Assembly: GCF_009870125.1 (NCBI RefSeq)
Contig: NC_046681.1
Coordinates: 22,643,001-22,707,000 of the forward strand
DNA: 64,000 nucleotides
Source of the DNA: Drosophila pseudoobscura
Lineage: Eukaryota > Arthropoda > Insecta > Diptera > Drosophilidae
Direction: 5' to 3'
Every line of letters begins with the position of its first letter. The stretch's first letter is position 1. Positions 25,487 through 36,662 of this stretch are shown one piece after another. Position numbers and translations under genes: made by a program. The notes under the pieces are model-generated. The model did no database searches. It was not told the origin of the DNA and worked only from the letters and a program-made list of their open reading frames with translations.

Positions 25487-27313
25487 ATGGCATTTCTGGG
25501 GGTGCTGCTGCTGATGCCTGCGATACCCAGCGAAGCCGCTGAAATACTGGGCCTGTTCGCACATCCGGGCAAGAGCCACTTTGAGTTCTTTCGACCGATA
25601 TTCATGGACCTGGCCAGACGTGGCCACAACATCAGCATGTACAGCTACTTTCCGCTGGATCAACCGATGGCCAACTATACGGACTATACCTTTAAGGGAT
25701 CGCCACTGCTGACGGACGTCATTGATCTGATGGTAGGTACGAGTGTAGAGAGGAAAGGATCAAAGAGAAGCTTCATAGTTTTGTCCTCAAGGAGTTCGAA
25801 AAAACCGAGTGGAAGCCCTGGGGTCTGCCCTACAAGATACCCACCTACTTCATGCTCCACAATTGGGGCATGCGCTTCTGCGATGCGGCCCTGAACTCGT
25901 CTCTGATCGCCGATCTGCTCAGTTCTCCGCTGCGCTACGATCTGATCATCCTGGAGCATTTCGCCAATGACTGCATGACCGCAGTGGCGCATCTGCTGAA
26001 CGCACCGGTGATCGCTCTCAGCAGCTGTGCCATCATGCCATGGCACTACAAGCGCATGGGCACACCCCATATCAACCCGATCATGCCCATGAACTTTCTG
26101 ACCTACACGGATGAGATGGGGCTGGTCGATCGTCTGAATAATTTCATCCATTTCCACACAGTCAACATTTTGTACGAGTGAGTAGCGGAATCCACCCTGA
26201 CCTACAAAGTTATCTCTACTTTCTCTCTCTCCCTCTCTCTCCCCCAGATGGATTACCCAACCAGCCACAGATGAGTTGATAAGCCAGAGATTCGGCTTCG
26301 GACTGCCGCCCGTCAACGAGATTGTGAAGAACACCAGCCTGATGCTGATTAACCAGCATTACGCCCTGACTGGTCTGCGTCCGTATGCTCCCAATGTTGT
26401 GGAAGTGGGCGGATTGCACATAGGTCCCAAGAAACCCCTGACACCGGTGGGTAAAGCCACCCAAAGATTCCTCATCTACCATTCGCTTCTTTCAGGTGCT
26501 GAACAAGATCATGGAGGATTCTCGATCCGGTGTCATATACATCAGTTGGGGTTCCATGGTCGATCCAAGCTCGCTGCCGGATCATAAGCGTCGAGCTCTG
26601 TTCAAGAGCATTGCCCATATGAAGGACTACACCTTTTTGATGCGCTGGAAGAGCGGGAAACCGTTGCCACACGACAAGCCCGGCAATCTTTTCACCTTCG
26701 ATTGGCTGCCGCAACGGGACCTGCTGTGCCATCCCCGGGTCAAGGCATTCATCTCGCACGCCGGACTCCTGGGCACCACGGAGGCGGTGCACTGTGGCGT
26801 TCCGATGCTGGTGACGCCCTTCTACGGGGATCAGTTTCTAAATGCCGGTACCTTGGCACAGCGCGGCTTCGGTGTCATTGTTGACTTTGGCGACTTCGAT
26901 GAGCATCACATAACCAGGGGACTCCAAACCATACTCGATAAAGGGTAACCAGAAACTCTTTTCTCTCGCATTTCCATTCTTCGCCAGTAATCTTAGTCTC
27001 CAACTCCATAAATGTTTACAGATTCTCCGATAATGTTCGACGCTCGGCAAGGGCATTCCGGGAACGACCCCAATCCCCCCTGGAGCTGGCCATTTGGTGG
27101 ATCGAACATGTCGTCGATACACGTGGCGGACTGCTCCTCGAAGGCAGGGCCAGGCATATCAGCTGGTTCGTCTACAACTCCATTGATGTTTACCTGATCT
27201 GTTTGGCAATCATTGCCATTCCACTTATCACCATCTGGCAGCTGGTGAGACTTTTACGGCGAACTTTGGGTATATTGAAAGTCGTGAAAAACAAGAAAAC
27301 AAAGGTCCAATAA
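25487..27313 (+). CDS. UDP-glycosyltransferase, UGT36-type (first of three)
   Basis: This gene encodes an ER-membrane enzyme that moves a sugar, probably glucose in insects, from the UDP-sugar to small lipophilic substrates. Five exons join in frame to 523 aa: 25487-25732, 25792-26177, 26248-26446, 26496-26944 and 27022-27313. The chosen ATG gives a hydrophobic signal peptide (MAFLGVLLLMPAIPSEA) before the conserved ILGLFAHPGKSH. The UGT signature lies near residue 355 (WLPQRDLLCHPRVKAFISHA, then GVPMLVTPFYGDQF). A membrane helix follows near the C-terminus, with a KxKxx ER-retrieval end (KTKVQ). An upstream ATG at 25407 opens an overlapping out-of-frame ORF, but an initiator-like TCAGTT at 25433 would place it outside the mRNA. 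The gene is more diverged than its two neighbours. By memory the cluster matches D. melanogaster CG17322/CG17323/CG17324; I cannot say which is which. Confidence 0.9.
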
Positions 27314-29051
27314 AATCAATTAATGAAAACATATTATTCATGCCTACTATATTGTATATGATAGGACTCTTTATTTAAAATTCATTGATGATTCCATCTT
27401 CTTATCTTTGGAAAGAGTATAAGCTCGTTTAATATGTATTATCAATGATCTATAAAACACTTATTATCCAAAACGTCACAATGTTCATCTCTCATGTGTG
27501 AAATTACTAAAAACAAAAAACTTTCCCTTTTTAATCGAAAGATACATCAATCATCCAACCTCTTCTTTCTCTGTTTCTTGATCTATAAACTTGTTGGGTG
27601 CTATATATACATATGTATATAACCCAAATTTGATATTTTAGAGTAGCTAAAAACACACGAAAACAAAAGAACAAAGCTTCCGTATTGAATATTTAATAAC
27701 AATTGATATTGAGAATAAATAGATTTCAATTTCCATTTCAAGCTTTACACAAAATACAATTACAATGAGAAAAGGTCATTGATCTAATTTCGTAACATTT
27801 TAATGAACCAATCTTAGCCCCTGAAATGAAAATGAAAAGCTCTAGAATGTTCAAGATATACATTTTATGTACATAATATACAACACAATATGTATGTATT
27901 AAGGAAATATAGATATAGAAAAGTTTCCTGTCCAGAAAAGATACTTCTTCCGAAAATAGTTGTATCCCAAATTGTGAAAATTTCGATCATCAATATAGAT
28001 TCACTATAAATATAACCTTTTATAACTTTTCAAAATGATAACCTTGAACTACTTTCAATATACAACCAAACTGAAAGAACTTCTACTTTATGCGTAGACA
28101 CGCACATGTCTTCCAGTTACTAAGCTCTCTTTCACTCCAGCGTTACGTGGAACACACATATGACAAACAATCCAATCTTAATTAAGTGTAAACATTCGAA
28201 CGTAATCATTGAGAGCGTCTGGAACGTCAACGAACATGTGAGCAATGACTGATAAACGATCGTCAGACGAACTTCAATGATGTAGCGTTTTATTAGCTTT
28301 CTACTGTTGTTTAGTCTCGTGCTCAAGGTGCTCTGCCTGCTCCCGTTCTCTCTCATTGTGTTCGGCATTCAACTTCCAAGCTCTCCTGGTCGCACGCTCT
28401 CCTGTAGTCCAAATCGAAATCGTGCTTTCCTGTAATGATAGCGAGGCAAAGAGAGATAGAGAGAGAGAGAGCTTCCGCCAAAGACAACGACGACGACGCA
28501 CAATATTCGGTTCGGATCGCTCACACAGCACATTTTTCGTTTTCTTTTCGTTCGTTGACCGAGCTTTCGTTTTGGCTTCCCCGTCGGCTGCTCTGCATTG
28601 CTTCCCGTTCTGTCAGTCGCTCGCCGACATCCCAACAAGTAAGCATTTATCTCTCAGAAGGGGGAGGGGGGGAGCTTCAAGGAGCCTCCATGCGGCCTGC
28701 ACCTTCGGCGTGTGTTTGTGTATCCAGTGAATAGTGATTGATTTTGGTGGAAGAGTTCCCTGCTGCCATAAATAAAACTTGCAAATCGTGTAACAAATTC
28801 AATTAACGTCCCACCCAGACAGCCAGAAACTGTGATGCAATGCGCCATGGCTTTTGTTGTGTTTTCTTTTTTGTGCTTTCGCCGTACATTCTTTACATAA
28901 TTTTCTTTACAACAATTTGTATTCGTATTCGTATTCGCTTAGTATTCGCCTAACCCCAAGGTCAGACGAAAATACAGAGCCCAACCCAAACCAAAGGCAA
29001 CAAGTGTCGATATCTAAAAGTGTTCCGTTTTTTCGAATTACTCGTAGAAAC
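27314..29051. other. UGT1 3' flank and UGT2 leader region
   Basis: AATAAAA overlaps the UGT1 stop region (about 27309) and can serve as its polyadenylation signal. The AT-rich stretch 27.3-28.3 kb shows nothing else. At about 28613, TGTCAGTCGCTCG resembles an initiator, and CAACAA|GTAAGC at about 28638 is a good donor. The second UGT may therefore have a non-coding first exon at about 28613-28638. Confidence 0.4.
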
Positions 29052-30795
29052 ATGTGTTCGTCGCTGCTCACCGTAGTGCTGTTGGGGCTGACCCTGGCCC
29101 ATACCGGGGTCGAGGTCAATGCCGGTCCCCCGCTAAAGATATTGGGTCTCTTTCCCCATCCCGGCGTCAGTCACTTCCACTTCTTCCATCCCATCATGCG
29201 GGGTCTGGCCGAGGCGGGACATGATGTCAGTGTGGTCTCACACTTTCCGGACAAACATCCGGCCGTACACTACAAGGATTACCCTCTAACAGGGATTGAC
29301 AAGCTCACAAACAGCGTGGATCTGAAGGTAAGGCCATCGAAGAAGTACGGAATTCATTGATCATTGGGGTCTCGTTCTTTAGGTCTTTGAGAAACGCACT
29401 TTCTACAGTCACTTCCAGGAGTTCTTCCTACTGTACGATTGGGGGAGGCAGGCCTGCAACTTCACTCTCCGCTCGGACGCACTGCAGCAGATCCTCAAGC
29501 GGAGGCAGGGCTACTTTGATGTGATCATAATGGAGCAGTTCAACACGGACTGCATGATGGGAGTGGCCCACCAGCTGCATGCGCCGGTGATAGCTTTGAG
29601 CAGCTGCGTCATGATGCCCTGGCACTATGAGAGAATGGGTGCTCCGATAATACCCTCCCACATACCGAACTTGTTCATGGCCCAGTCGCAGGACATGAAT
29701 TTTGGGGGACGACTGGCCAATTGGTTCAGTTTCCATGCCCTCAACTGGATGTACAAGTAGGATGAAACCCCGCGTCATTGTCTGAGAAAGTATTTCTAAA
29801 ACTCATCCTTTCAGATTACTCTCCGTACCCGCTGCCGATAAGATGGTGCAATACAAGTTTGGCCACATGGTTCCCTCCGTGGGTGAGCTGGCCAAGAATA
29901 CCTCTTTGTTCTTCGTGAACCAGCACTACTCCTTGAGTGGACCCAAGCCACTGCCCCCCAACGTGATCGAGCTGGGCGGCATACACATACAAAAGTCGAA
30001 GCCCTTGCCCGCGGATCTGCAGCGGCTCCTGGACAACGCCGAGCATGGGGTGATTCTCATTAGTTGGGGCTCCATGATACGCGCCAATTCCCTGTCCGCT
30101 GCCAAGCGGGATGGCATCGTACGGGCCGCCGCACGCCTAAAGCAGCAGGTCATCTGGAAATGGGAGAACGAGACGCTGCCGAACCAACCCGCCAATATGC
30201 ACATCATGAAGTGGCTCCCACAGCGCGATATCCTGTGCCATCCCAATGTCAAAGTCTTTATGTCCCATGGCGGTCTCATGGGCACCTCGGAGGCGGCCTA
30301 CTGCGGTGTACCCGTCGTGGCCACACCCATGTATGGCGATCAGTTTGTGAACACCGCCGCTTTGGTTCAGCGTGGAATGGCCACGATCTTGAACTACGAG
30401 GAAATCGGGGAGAACAGCGTAATACGTGCCCTGAAAAAGGCATTGGACAAAAAGTGAGTATTGCCACAATGGACTATCTCTGTGCCTCTTCCTAACTGGA
30501 TTTTTCCTTATCCTTTCTTAGATATTACGATGCCGCCAAGGCCGTCTCCCACTCGTACAACCATCGCCCGCAGCAGGCTCTGCAGACGGCCTTGTGGTGG
30601 GTGGAGCATGTGGCTCACACTGGCGGTGCTCCCCTGCTCCAGCCCAGCGCCGTGCATATGTCCCGCTTCGTTTACTACTCCCTCGACTGCTATGCGGTCG
30701 TGGCTCTTATCCTGGCCATTATCATCGGCAGTTGGCTGGCCCTCATTCGACGCTGCTGCGGCTCCAAATCTTCCGCAAAGCCCAAGAGGGACTAA
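29052..30795 (+). CDS. UDP-glycosyltransferase, UGT36-type (second of three)
   Basis: Four exons join in frame to 520 aa: 29052-29327, 29383-29756, 29815-30453 and 30522-30795. ATG 29052 gives a clean signal peptide (MCSSLLTVVLLGLTLA) before the conserved LKILGLFPHPGVSHFHFFHP. The donor-side UGT signature is present (WLPQRDILCHPNVKVFMSHG, then GVPVVATPMYGDQF). A membrane helix lies near residues 485-505, and the tail KPKRD is a KxKxx ER-retrieval motif. Compared with the first gene, the exon holding the UDP-sugar-binding half is undivided. All key features of an active enzyme are present. It probably glucosylates small lipophilic compounds in the ER lumen, but the substrate cannot be read from sequence. 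Confidence 0.93.
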
Positions 30796-31640
30796 TCGGC
30801 GGAATCTGTCATCGCTTGTTGTGTATGTGATATTTTATATGTTCTTGTGTAAGAGTCTTTTTAGTGTACAGACAGACGCTTCCTGACCAAGGATTTCAAT
30901 TGTAGTTGTAATCGTAGATCGGACTAAAAACAAATTAAATGTTTAATAAAATTTGAATATATCTCCCAACTTCTGATTCGCATTAGCTGCTGTATTATAC
31001 TTTTAGGCTTCATTATTTGTACAAAATCATTAAGATAATAGTAGATGTATAAGCGGAGTATACGATCGGATCATATATCGGATCGTATATTGTATTTGTT
31101 TACCCAGTTCTAATAATGTACTCTCTCCCAGTGTGACTAATCAGTGAAGGGTAATGATCCTCTCTATATATATATACCATAGCACTTTACGAGTACTAGC
31201 TGGCTACCAGGCTATTTCCAAACAAAAATTAAAACATATCAGGTTATAGATGTACATATGTAGGTCACCCCCTCTAAAGAGACCCCTACGCCTATGCTAC
31301 GAGTATAATAACAAATATATTTTAAACATGGACTCTCTGCCCAGCAAATAGGGAAAGAGAGAAACAGGTAGATGCTAGAGAACACTTTGAATTTTGTAAA
31401 GTTCTCTTCTTTTGGGGTCCCCTTTATGGGGACTCATTCCTCAGTTGACGCTCATATTTTGCCAGCGACGGATCTGTCCCCGTGAGGTCTAAAAACAAAG
31501 CCGGTGAGTTTATTTGTGTTATTTTCTAATTAAAAAGAAAGGTGGCAATTTCTAATTGTTAATTTTAGATTAGGATCTGACACACACATACAAACTAATA
31601 ATTGCACTTTACAAAAGCACATTTATACTTAATATTGATA
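30796..31640 (+). promoter_or_regulatory. UGT2 3' end and UGT3 promoter/leader
   Basis: AATAAA at about 30943 can end the UGT2 transcript. TCAGTTG at 31441 is a near-perfect initiator for the third UGT. A donor GCCG|GTGAGT at about 31503 and an acceptor ATTTTAG at about 31568 suggest a short non-coding first exon of about 60 bases. No TATA box is evident. Confidence 0.45.
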
Positions 31641-31673
31641 ATGATCACAAATCTATTTCGTCGCACAGCAAAA

Positions 31674-33281
31674 ATGTGTGAAAATCAGGTCCACAAGTGG
31701 CTTTCGCTGCTGGCGGTGATATCCCTAACTGGTACGGCCAGCTCTCTAAAGATCTTAGGCATGTTTGCCCATCCATCGATTAGCCACTTCAAATTCTTTC
31801 ACCCGATTATGCGGGGACTGGCCGAGGCGGGCCACAGTGTGGATGTTTTGAGTCCCTTTCCGGATAAGGAACCTCCCTCTGGATATACGGACTATCTGCT
31901 GCCATCTTCCAACTTGTCGGATGCCATTCCACTGACGGTAGGTCAAATGTCTTTGAAATTCAATTATACTAAAGGTATACACTTTCTATAGGAATTCGAG
32001 CGGCCGTTACCATATCTGTTCCACTACGCAGAGTTCTACATGCTCTACGTCGCCGGCAAAGAGGCCTGCAACACCACCCTGAACAGTGAGGCATTGGCAA
32101 GGATCCTTAAGCATCCTCCTGGCTACTATGATGTGATCCTGATGGAGCACTTCAACACGGACTGCCTGATGAGTGTGGCGCATGTGCTGCAGGCGCCGGT
32201 GATTGGCATGAGCAGCTGTGCTCTGATGCCCTGGCACTATGAGAAAATGGGTGCTCCGTTGATCCCGTCGTATATCTCGGCTCTCTTCATGGGTCAGTCG
32301 CAGGAGATGTCGTTTGCCGGTCGCTTGGGAAATTGGATCACAGTGCATTCGATTAATATGCTCTACCGAATGTTCAGTTTTTCCGCTGCCGATGCCTTGA
32401 TACGCCAGAAATTCGGTCCTGGGCTGCCTTCCACCCAAGCGATGGTGAGAAATACCTCCCTGATGCTCCTCAACCAGCACTTCTCGCTGAGTGGACCCAA
32501 GCCTCTGCCTCCGAACATCATTGAAGTGGGCGGAGTGCACCTGAAGCCCGCCCAGCCCCTGCCCGATGATCTCCAGCAGCTGCTTGATAAGGCCACCAAG
32601 GGCGTAATCCTCATCAGCTGGGGCTCTCAGCTGCGTGCCAGTTCCTTGTCCGAGGCGAAGAGAGATGGCATGGTACGTGCCATTGGCCGTCTGGAGCAGC
32701 AGGTCATCTGGAAGTGGGAGAACGATACGCTGCCCAACAAGCCCGACAATCTGCACATCTTGAAGTGGCTGCCACAGCGCGACATATTCGCCCATCCCAA
32801 TGTTAAGCTATTTCTGTCCCACGGCGGCCTCATGGGCACCTCGGAGGCTGTGTCCAGCGGCATACCCATTGTGGGCATGCCCATGTATGGCGATCAGTCA
32901 CTGAACATCGAATCTCTGGTGCAGCGGGGCATGGCCCTGCGTCTGGACTTCCATAAGCTCAGCGAGAAGACAGTCTATGAGACACTCACGAGAGCGCTGG
33001 ATCCCTCCTTCAAAGCCAGGGCACTGGCCGTGGCCTCCGCGTATAACAGCCGAGTGCAGCCTCCTCTGGAAACGGCCATCTGGTGGGTGGAGCATGTCGC
33101 CGAGACCAAAGGAGCACCTCTCATCCAACCCAGCGCCGTGCATCTCTCCCGGTTTGTCTACTACTCGCTGGATGTCTACTTGGTGGCAATCTCTGTCCTA
33201 CTTCTCCTGTTCATTGCCTGCGTAGGATTACGCCGGATTTGCAGAGGTGGAAAGGCAGCCACCAAGCTGAAACGCAAGTAA
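31674..33281 (+). CDS. UDP-glycosyltransferase, UGT36-type (third of three)
   Basis: Only two exons make 517 aa: 31674-31937 and 31992-33281. The single intron sits at the place of intron 1 in the two other genes, while their later introns are absent, so this copy has lost introns. ATG 31674 precedes a hydrophobic signal stretch (WLSLLAVISLTGTASS). ATG 31641 is in frame upstream and could add 11 residues. The UGT signature is intact (WLPQRDIFAHPNVKLFLSHG, then GIPIVGMPMYGDQS). A membrane helix follows FVYYSLDVYLVAISVLLLLF, with a KLKRK (KxKxx) ER-retrieval tail. The stop lies 107 bases from the stop of the convergent thiolase gene. Confidence 0.93.
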
Positions 33282-33388
33282 CACCATTGTATAATCTAAT
33301 CTTCGAGTAGACTGGAGATTGGAAAAAGATTGTAAGATTATAAAAGAGTTCACGTTTAATAGTAAATATGTACAAAATCCAATCCCAT

Positions 33389-34903
33389 TTACAACTTTGC
33401 CTTGGCTGCTCCCGGGAAGCCCAGGCGATAGAGAGCCACAACTACAGCTCCGCCCAGACCCAGATTGTGCTGCAACGCCAGCTTGGCGCCATTCACCTGT
33501 CGCTTCTCAGCCAGGCCACGCAGCTGCCAGCACAATTCAGCGCACTGGGCCAGGCCAGTGGCTCCCAAGGGATGGCCCTTCGAAATTAGTCCACCGCTGG
33601 GGTTCACCACGAACTTGCCGCCGTATGTGTTGTCTCCGCGATCGATGAACTCGCCAGCCTTGCCCTCGCCGCACAAGCCCAGGGCCTCGTAGGTCACCAG
33701 CTCGTTGGCGGAGAAGCAATCGTGCAGCTCCACCACCTGCACATCCTGTGGCTTGTAGCCGCTCTTGGCAAAGAGACGCTGACTAGCCAGAGCCGTCATA
33801 TCGTAGCCGGCGATCTTCATCAGACTCTTGTCCGCGAAGGTAGATGCTGGATCGCTGGCCATTTCCATGCCCACGATCTCCACAGCCTGCTTCTCCAAGC
33901 CATGGCGGCGCACAAACTGCTCGGAGGCCAGAATAGCAGCACCAGAGCCGTCAGAGGTGGGGCAGCACTGCAGTTTGGTCAGCACTCCCTCGACCACCTG
34001 CGGAGACTTCATAATCTGCTCCAGAGTGTATTCATCGCGGAACTGCGAGTAGCTGGAACCAATAGAGTCCGACAGATAAAAGAAACGCGTGTATAGGTCG
34101 GTCTCCCGACTGAATGCAGGCAATGGAGTGGACTGATGATGATGGTCGGAGGCTCTCGGCGATAAGATAAGCTGGTGGCAAGTGAACTTTCGACTGAACT
34201 TACGGATTATTGACGGAGTGCTTGTGGTTCTTCCAGGCGATCTTGCCGAAGTGTTCGGGCTTGGTACCGTACTTCTTCATGTGCTCCTTGCCAGCATTGC
34301 CGAAGATCTGGGCAGCCATGGGTCCAGGTCCAATTTCGGTAAGCTCTCCCATCTCGGTGATGTGACGCTCCATGGGGTTGGCGCGGTCAAAGTACTGTTG
34401 GTATATGAACACAGGCGATAACAACATTCGTTTAAGTATAATTCCAAGCAGACGGATTTCCTACCTTTGACGCCAGAGAGCCACGCTCCATCTTCTCGAA
34501 GCCCAGAGCCAGCACACAGTCGGAGGTTCCAGACTCGATGATCTGCTTGGCCAAGTAGAGGGCGCTAGATCCTGTGGAGCAGTTGTTGTTCACATTGTAG
34601 ACGGGAATGCCGGTCATTCCGACCTCATAGACAGCACGCTGGCCGCAGGTGGAGTCTCCATAGACGTAACCGGCCACAGCCTGCTGCACCTCCTCGTACT
34701 TGATATTGGCGTCCTGCAGAGCCTTGGTGATGGCCTCCTTGGCAAAGTCCGGATAGCAGACATCAGCACGACGGCCGGGCTTTTCGAACTAAGAAGAGAT
34801 ACACAAGAATAATGATAAAATGAAAGACAGCACAAAGGTCAAACTTCAGCGGGCGTACCTTGGTCATGCCCACGCCGATAACGTAAACTCTAGTCTTGGT
34901 CAT
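33389..34903 (-). CDS. CG17597: SCP-X-related peroxisomal thiolase lacking the SCP2 domain
   Basis: Four exons make 407 aa: 34859-34903, 34465-34788, 34204-34394 and 33389-34052. This is a thiolase of the SCP-X type, which cleaves 3-ketoacyl-CoA (branched or bile-acid-like in mammals) in peroxisomes. The nucleophilic Cys is at about residue 85 ([10 protein letters not shown]), and GHPLGATG lies near the end. The protein stops straight after the thiolase domain with the tail AKAKL, whose last three residues are a PTS1 signal. ScpX (46898-49058) has the same exon borders but continues into SCP2. Exon 4 starts with a 273-bp block identical to ScpX at every base, while introns differ, which points to gene conversion. 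I assign CG17597 from memory of the adjacent, shorter ScpX paralogue in D. melanogaster. A TATA box suggests regulation unlike ScpX. Confidence 0.92.
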
Positions 34904-34967
34904 GTTTGCTGTGTTTCTGCTTACGGAGCCGCTGAAATAAATTGCGGTGGATCCAATCGGTTTCTTC

Positions 34968-34976
34968 TTTATATAC
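34968..34976 (-). promoter_or_regulatory. TATA box of the thiolase-only gene
   Basis: TATATAAAG on the minus strand lies 65 bases upstream of the ATG at 34903. It sits in a short tandem repeat of about 40 bases (GGTGGATCCAA(T/C)CGGTT twice, at about 34946 and 34982). ScpX, by contrast, has a TATA-less motif 6/motif 1 promoter, so the two paralogues are probably expressed differently. Confidence 0.6.
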
Positions 34977-35039
34977 CCTCACGGTGGATCCAACCGGTTG
35001 CTTTTTTCCCCGCCTGATAACGAACAGCTGACGCCAGCC

Positions 35040-35529
35040 CCGTTAAAGGAGCTAAATTTGAAAGTTGCTTTGGTGCCCATGTAGTCGTTGCATTTGCATT
35101 TATGATTAAATGTTTTTAATAATACAATATTAATGAACATATTGCATTAATCAGTGAATATTTAAATATTTATGTATTACATTTTGGTATTTTTTATCCT
35201 CCTTTTTTCTATGATGTGCCAGCTCCGTTATCGACGCCGAATCAACCCTGTTATTTCGGCCCCTCACAAAGCAAGTGTACGAAATTGGCAAACAAAAATA
35301 TTTTATGTGAATAGTTAAAAAGGGAAAAAGCAATAACAAAGTAGAATAATCAGAAGGAGAAAACTGTACAGGTGCATTAATCTGGAACACACACATATGT
35401 ATGTTATTGCACAGCCAGTCTGTCGGTCCGTAAGTCAGGGTGCCATCATTCGGAAGAAGTACCTACAGCCACGGCCACCGAACTGATCGGATCTGCGCTT
35501 CTTTTTGTTATACATAAATAAAAACAGAA
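35040..35529. other. upstream region of the first THAP gene
   Basis: Parts of this region match 36430-36800 upstream of the second THAP gene, for example CGAC(G/A)CCGAATCAACCCTGTT at about 35231 and 36527 and CACAGCCA(A)GTCTGTC at about 35410 and 36748. The THAP duplication therefore included 5' flanking DNA. No ORF of note. Confidence 0.5.
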
Positions 35530-36329
35530 ATGAATTTAAATCAGGCTAGCAACCCCGTCGAAGCTTCGCCAGCACGCAAGTAAGTTTCATACATACAATT
35601 TATGGTATTATCGAACAGAAAAACATATTCTTGCATTTAAGTTTTAATTGATTCTTTATATTTCAGAGAAATGTGGCCATGTTTAGTAAGAGGCTGCTCA
35701 GGGCATAAGCGGTCATACCAGATCCCGCTTGGAAATAGCAAATATTGGTACGCTAATCTGGGAATAAAGGTAGCACGAAGGCGCTCTAGGGTGTGCGCAA
35801 AACATTTCCTGGCGGAATGCTTGTTGGATCATCGTCTTAGGATGGGAAGTGTTCCGACTGAAAATTTAGGTAAGTTGTTTTATAAACGGTATTAAATGAA
35901 CGTCCATACATATACATATGAATTACATTATGTTTTCTTTTAATTCTAGGCCGAGAGCCAGTGTATTTACCTAAGTTTAGCAGACATCAAAGAATAAGCA
36001 TACAAAAAGCTAAAGCTAAGCTCCAAGAAGAGAACAAACAAATTGATGGATGGGACCAGGAGGATATATCCGAATTTGATAAATATATCGTTGAAGATCC
36101 CCAGTCCGATAGCGCGGAACAGTCCACACATTCCGAAAAGGATGGATATGTCATTGAAGATCATTCACAGTCGGAGTCAACATTAAAATCCATAAATTTG
36201 TATTTGAAGCAGAGAAATAATGAGCTGCAAGCAGAGGCTGAATGCCTACGTTTAGAAAATTCTCAATTAAGAATGGAGAACATTTCTTTGAAACGAAGTT
36301 TTGAAATCCATAAATGTTTGTTCGAATAA
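35530..36329 (+). CDS. THAP-domain and coiled-coil protein, copy 1 (210 aa)
   Basis: Three exons join in frame: 35530-35579, 35667-35869 and 35950-36329. The N-terminal half is a THAP-type zinc finger (C2CH): CLVRGC gives the first Cys pair, then a Trp in KYWYANLGI, then CAKHF gives Cys and His, closing with VPTENLG. THAP domains bind DNA in fly and vertebrate regulators and in P-element transposase. The C-terminal part is acidic, then an amphipathic heptad region (LRLENSQLRMENISLKR) that should form a coiled coil, as in many THAP proteins that dimerise. No transposase domain follows, so it is a host-type gene. I cannot name it. The middle exon has exactly the same length (203 bp) as in the neighbouring paralogue. 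Confidence 0.8.
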
Positions 36330-36662
36330 TGAAAAACATCCTCCATGGCATAACGGATTTATCGGCAATGAATTATAAATGTACCATAATTTGTATTATG
36401 ATAATTGTGATATGGACATGACATGTAAATAATATATTATAACAAACAAATGTTTGTTAATATGGCCGCTTAAATATTTTTAAAGTGCGGTATTAAATGT
36501 TGGTATTTTTACAGCGACACCAACTATCGACACCGAATCAACCCTGTTCCTTAAGTGCACACACACAGCAACAATTTTTCAGTAAATAATAAATAAACTA
36601 AACAAGTCTTATCTCTAGGGAAAGTGCAAATACAACTATAATAATTAAGAGAGTACAGATTA
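36330..36662. other. spacer between the THAP genes
   Basis: AT-rich 3' flank of the first gene followed by the start of the duplicated upstream segment at about 36524. Nothing else is visible. Confidence 0.5.

Noticed and set aside
25342-25894. Start of the first UGT at non-ATG codons upstream
   Set aside because: ATG 25487 gives a proper signal peptide and family-like spacing to ILGLFAHPG; upstream residues are unlike any UGT.
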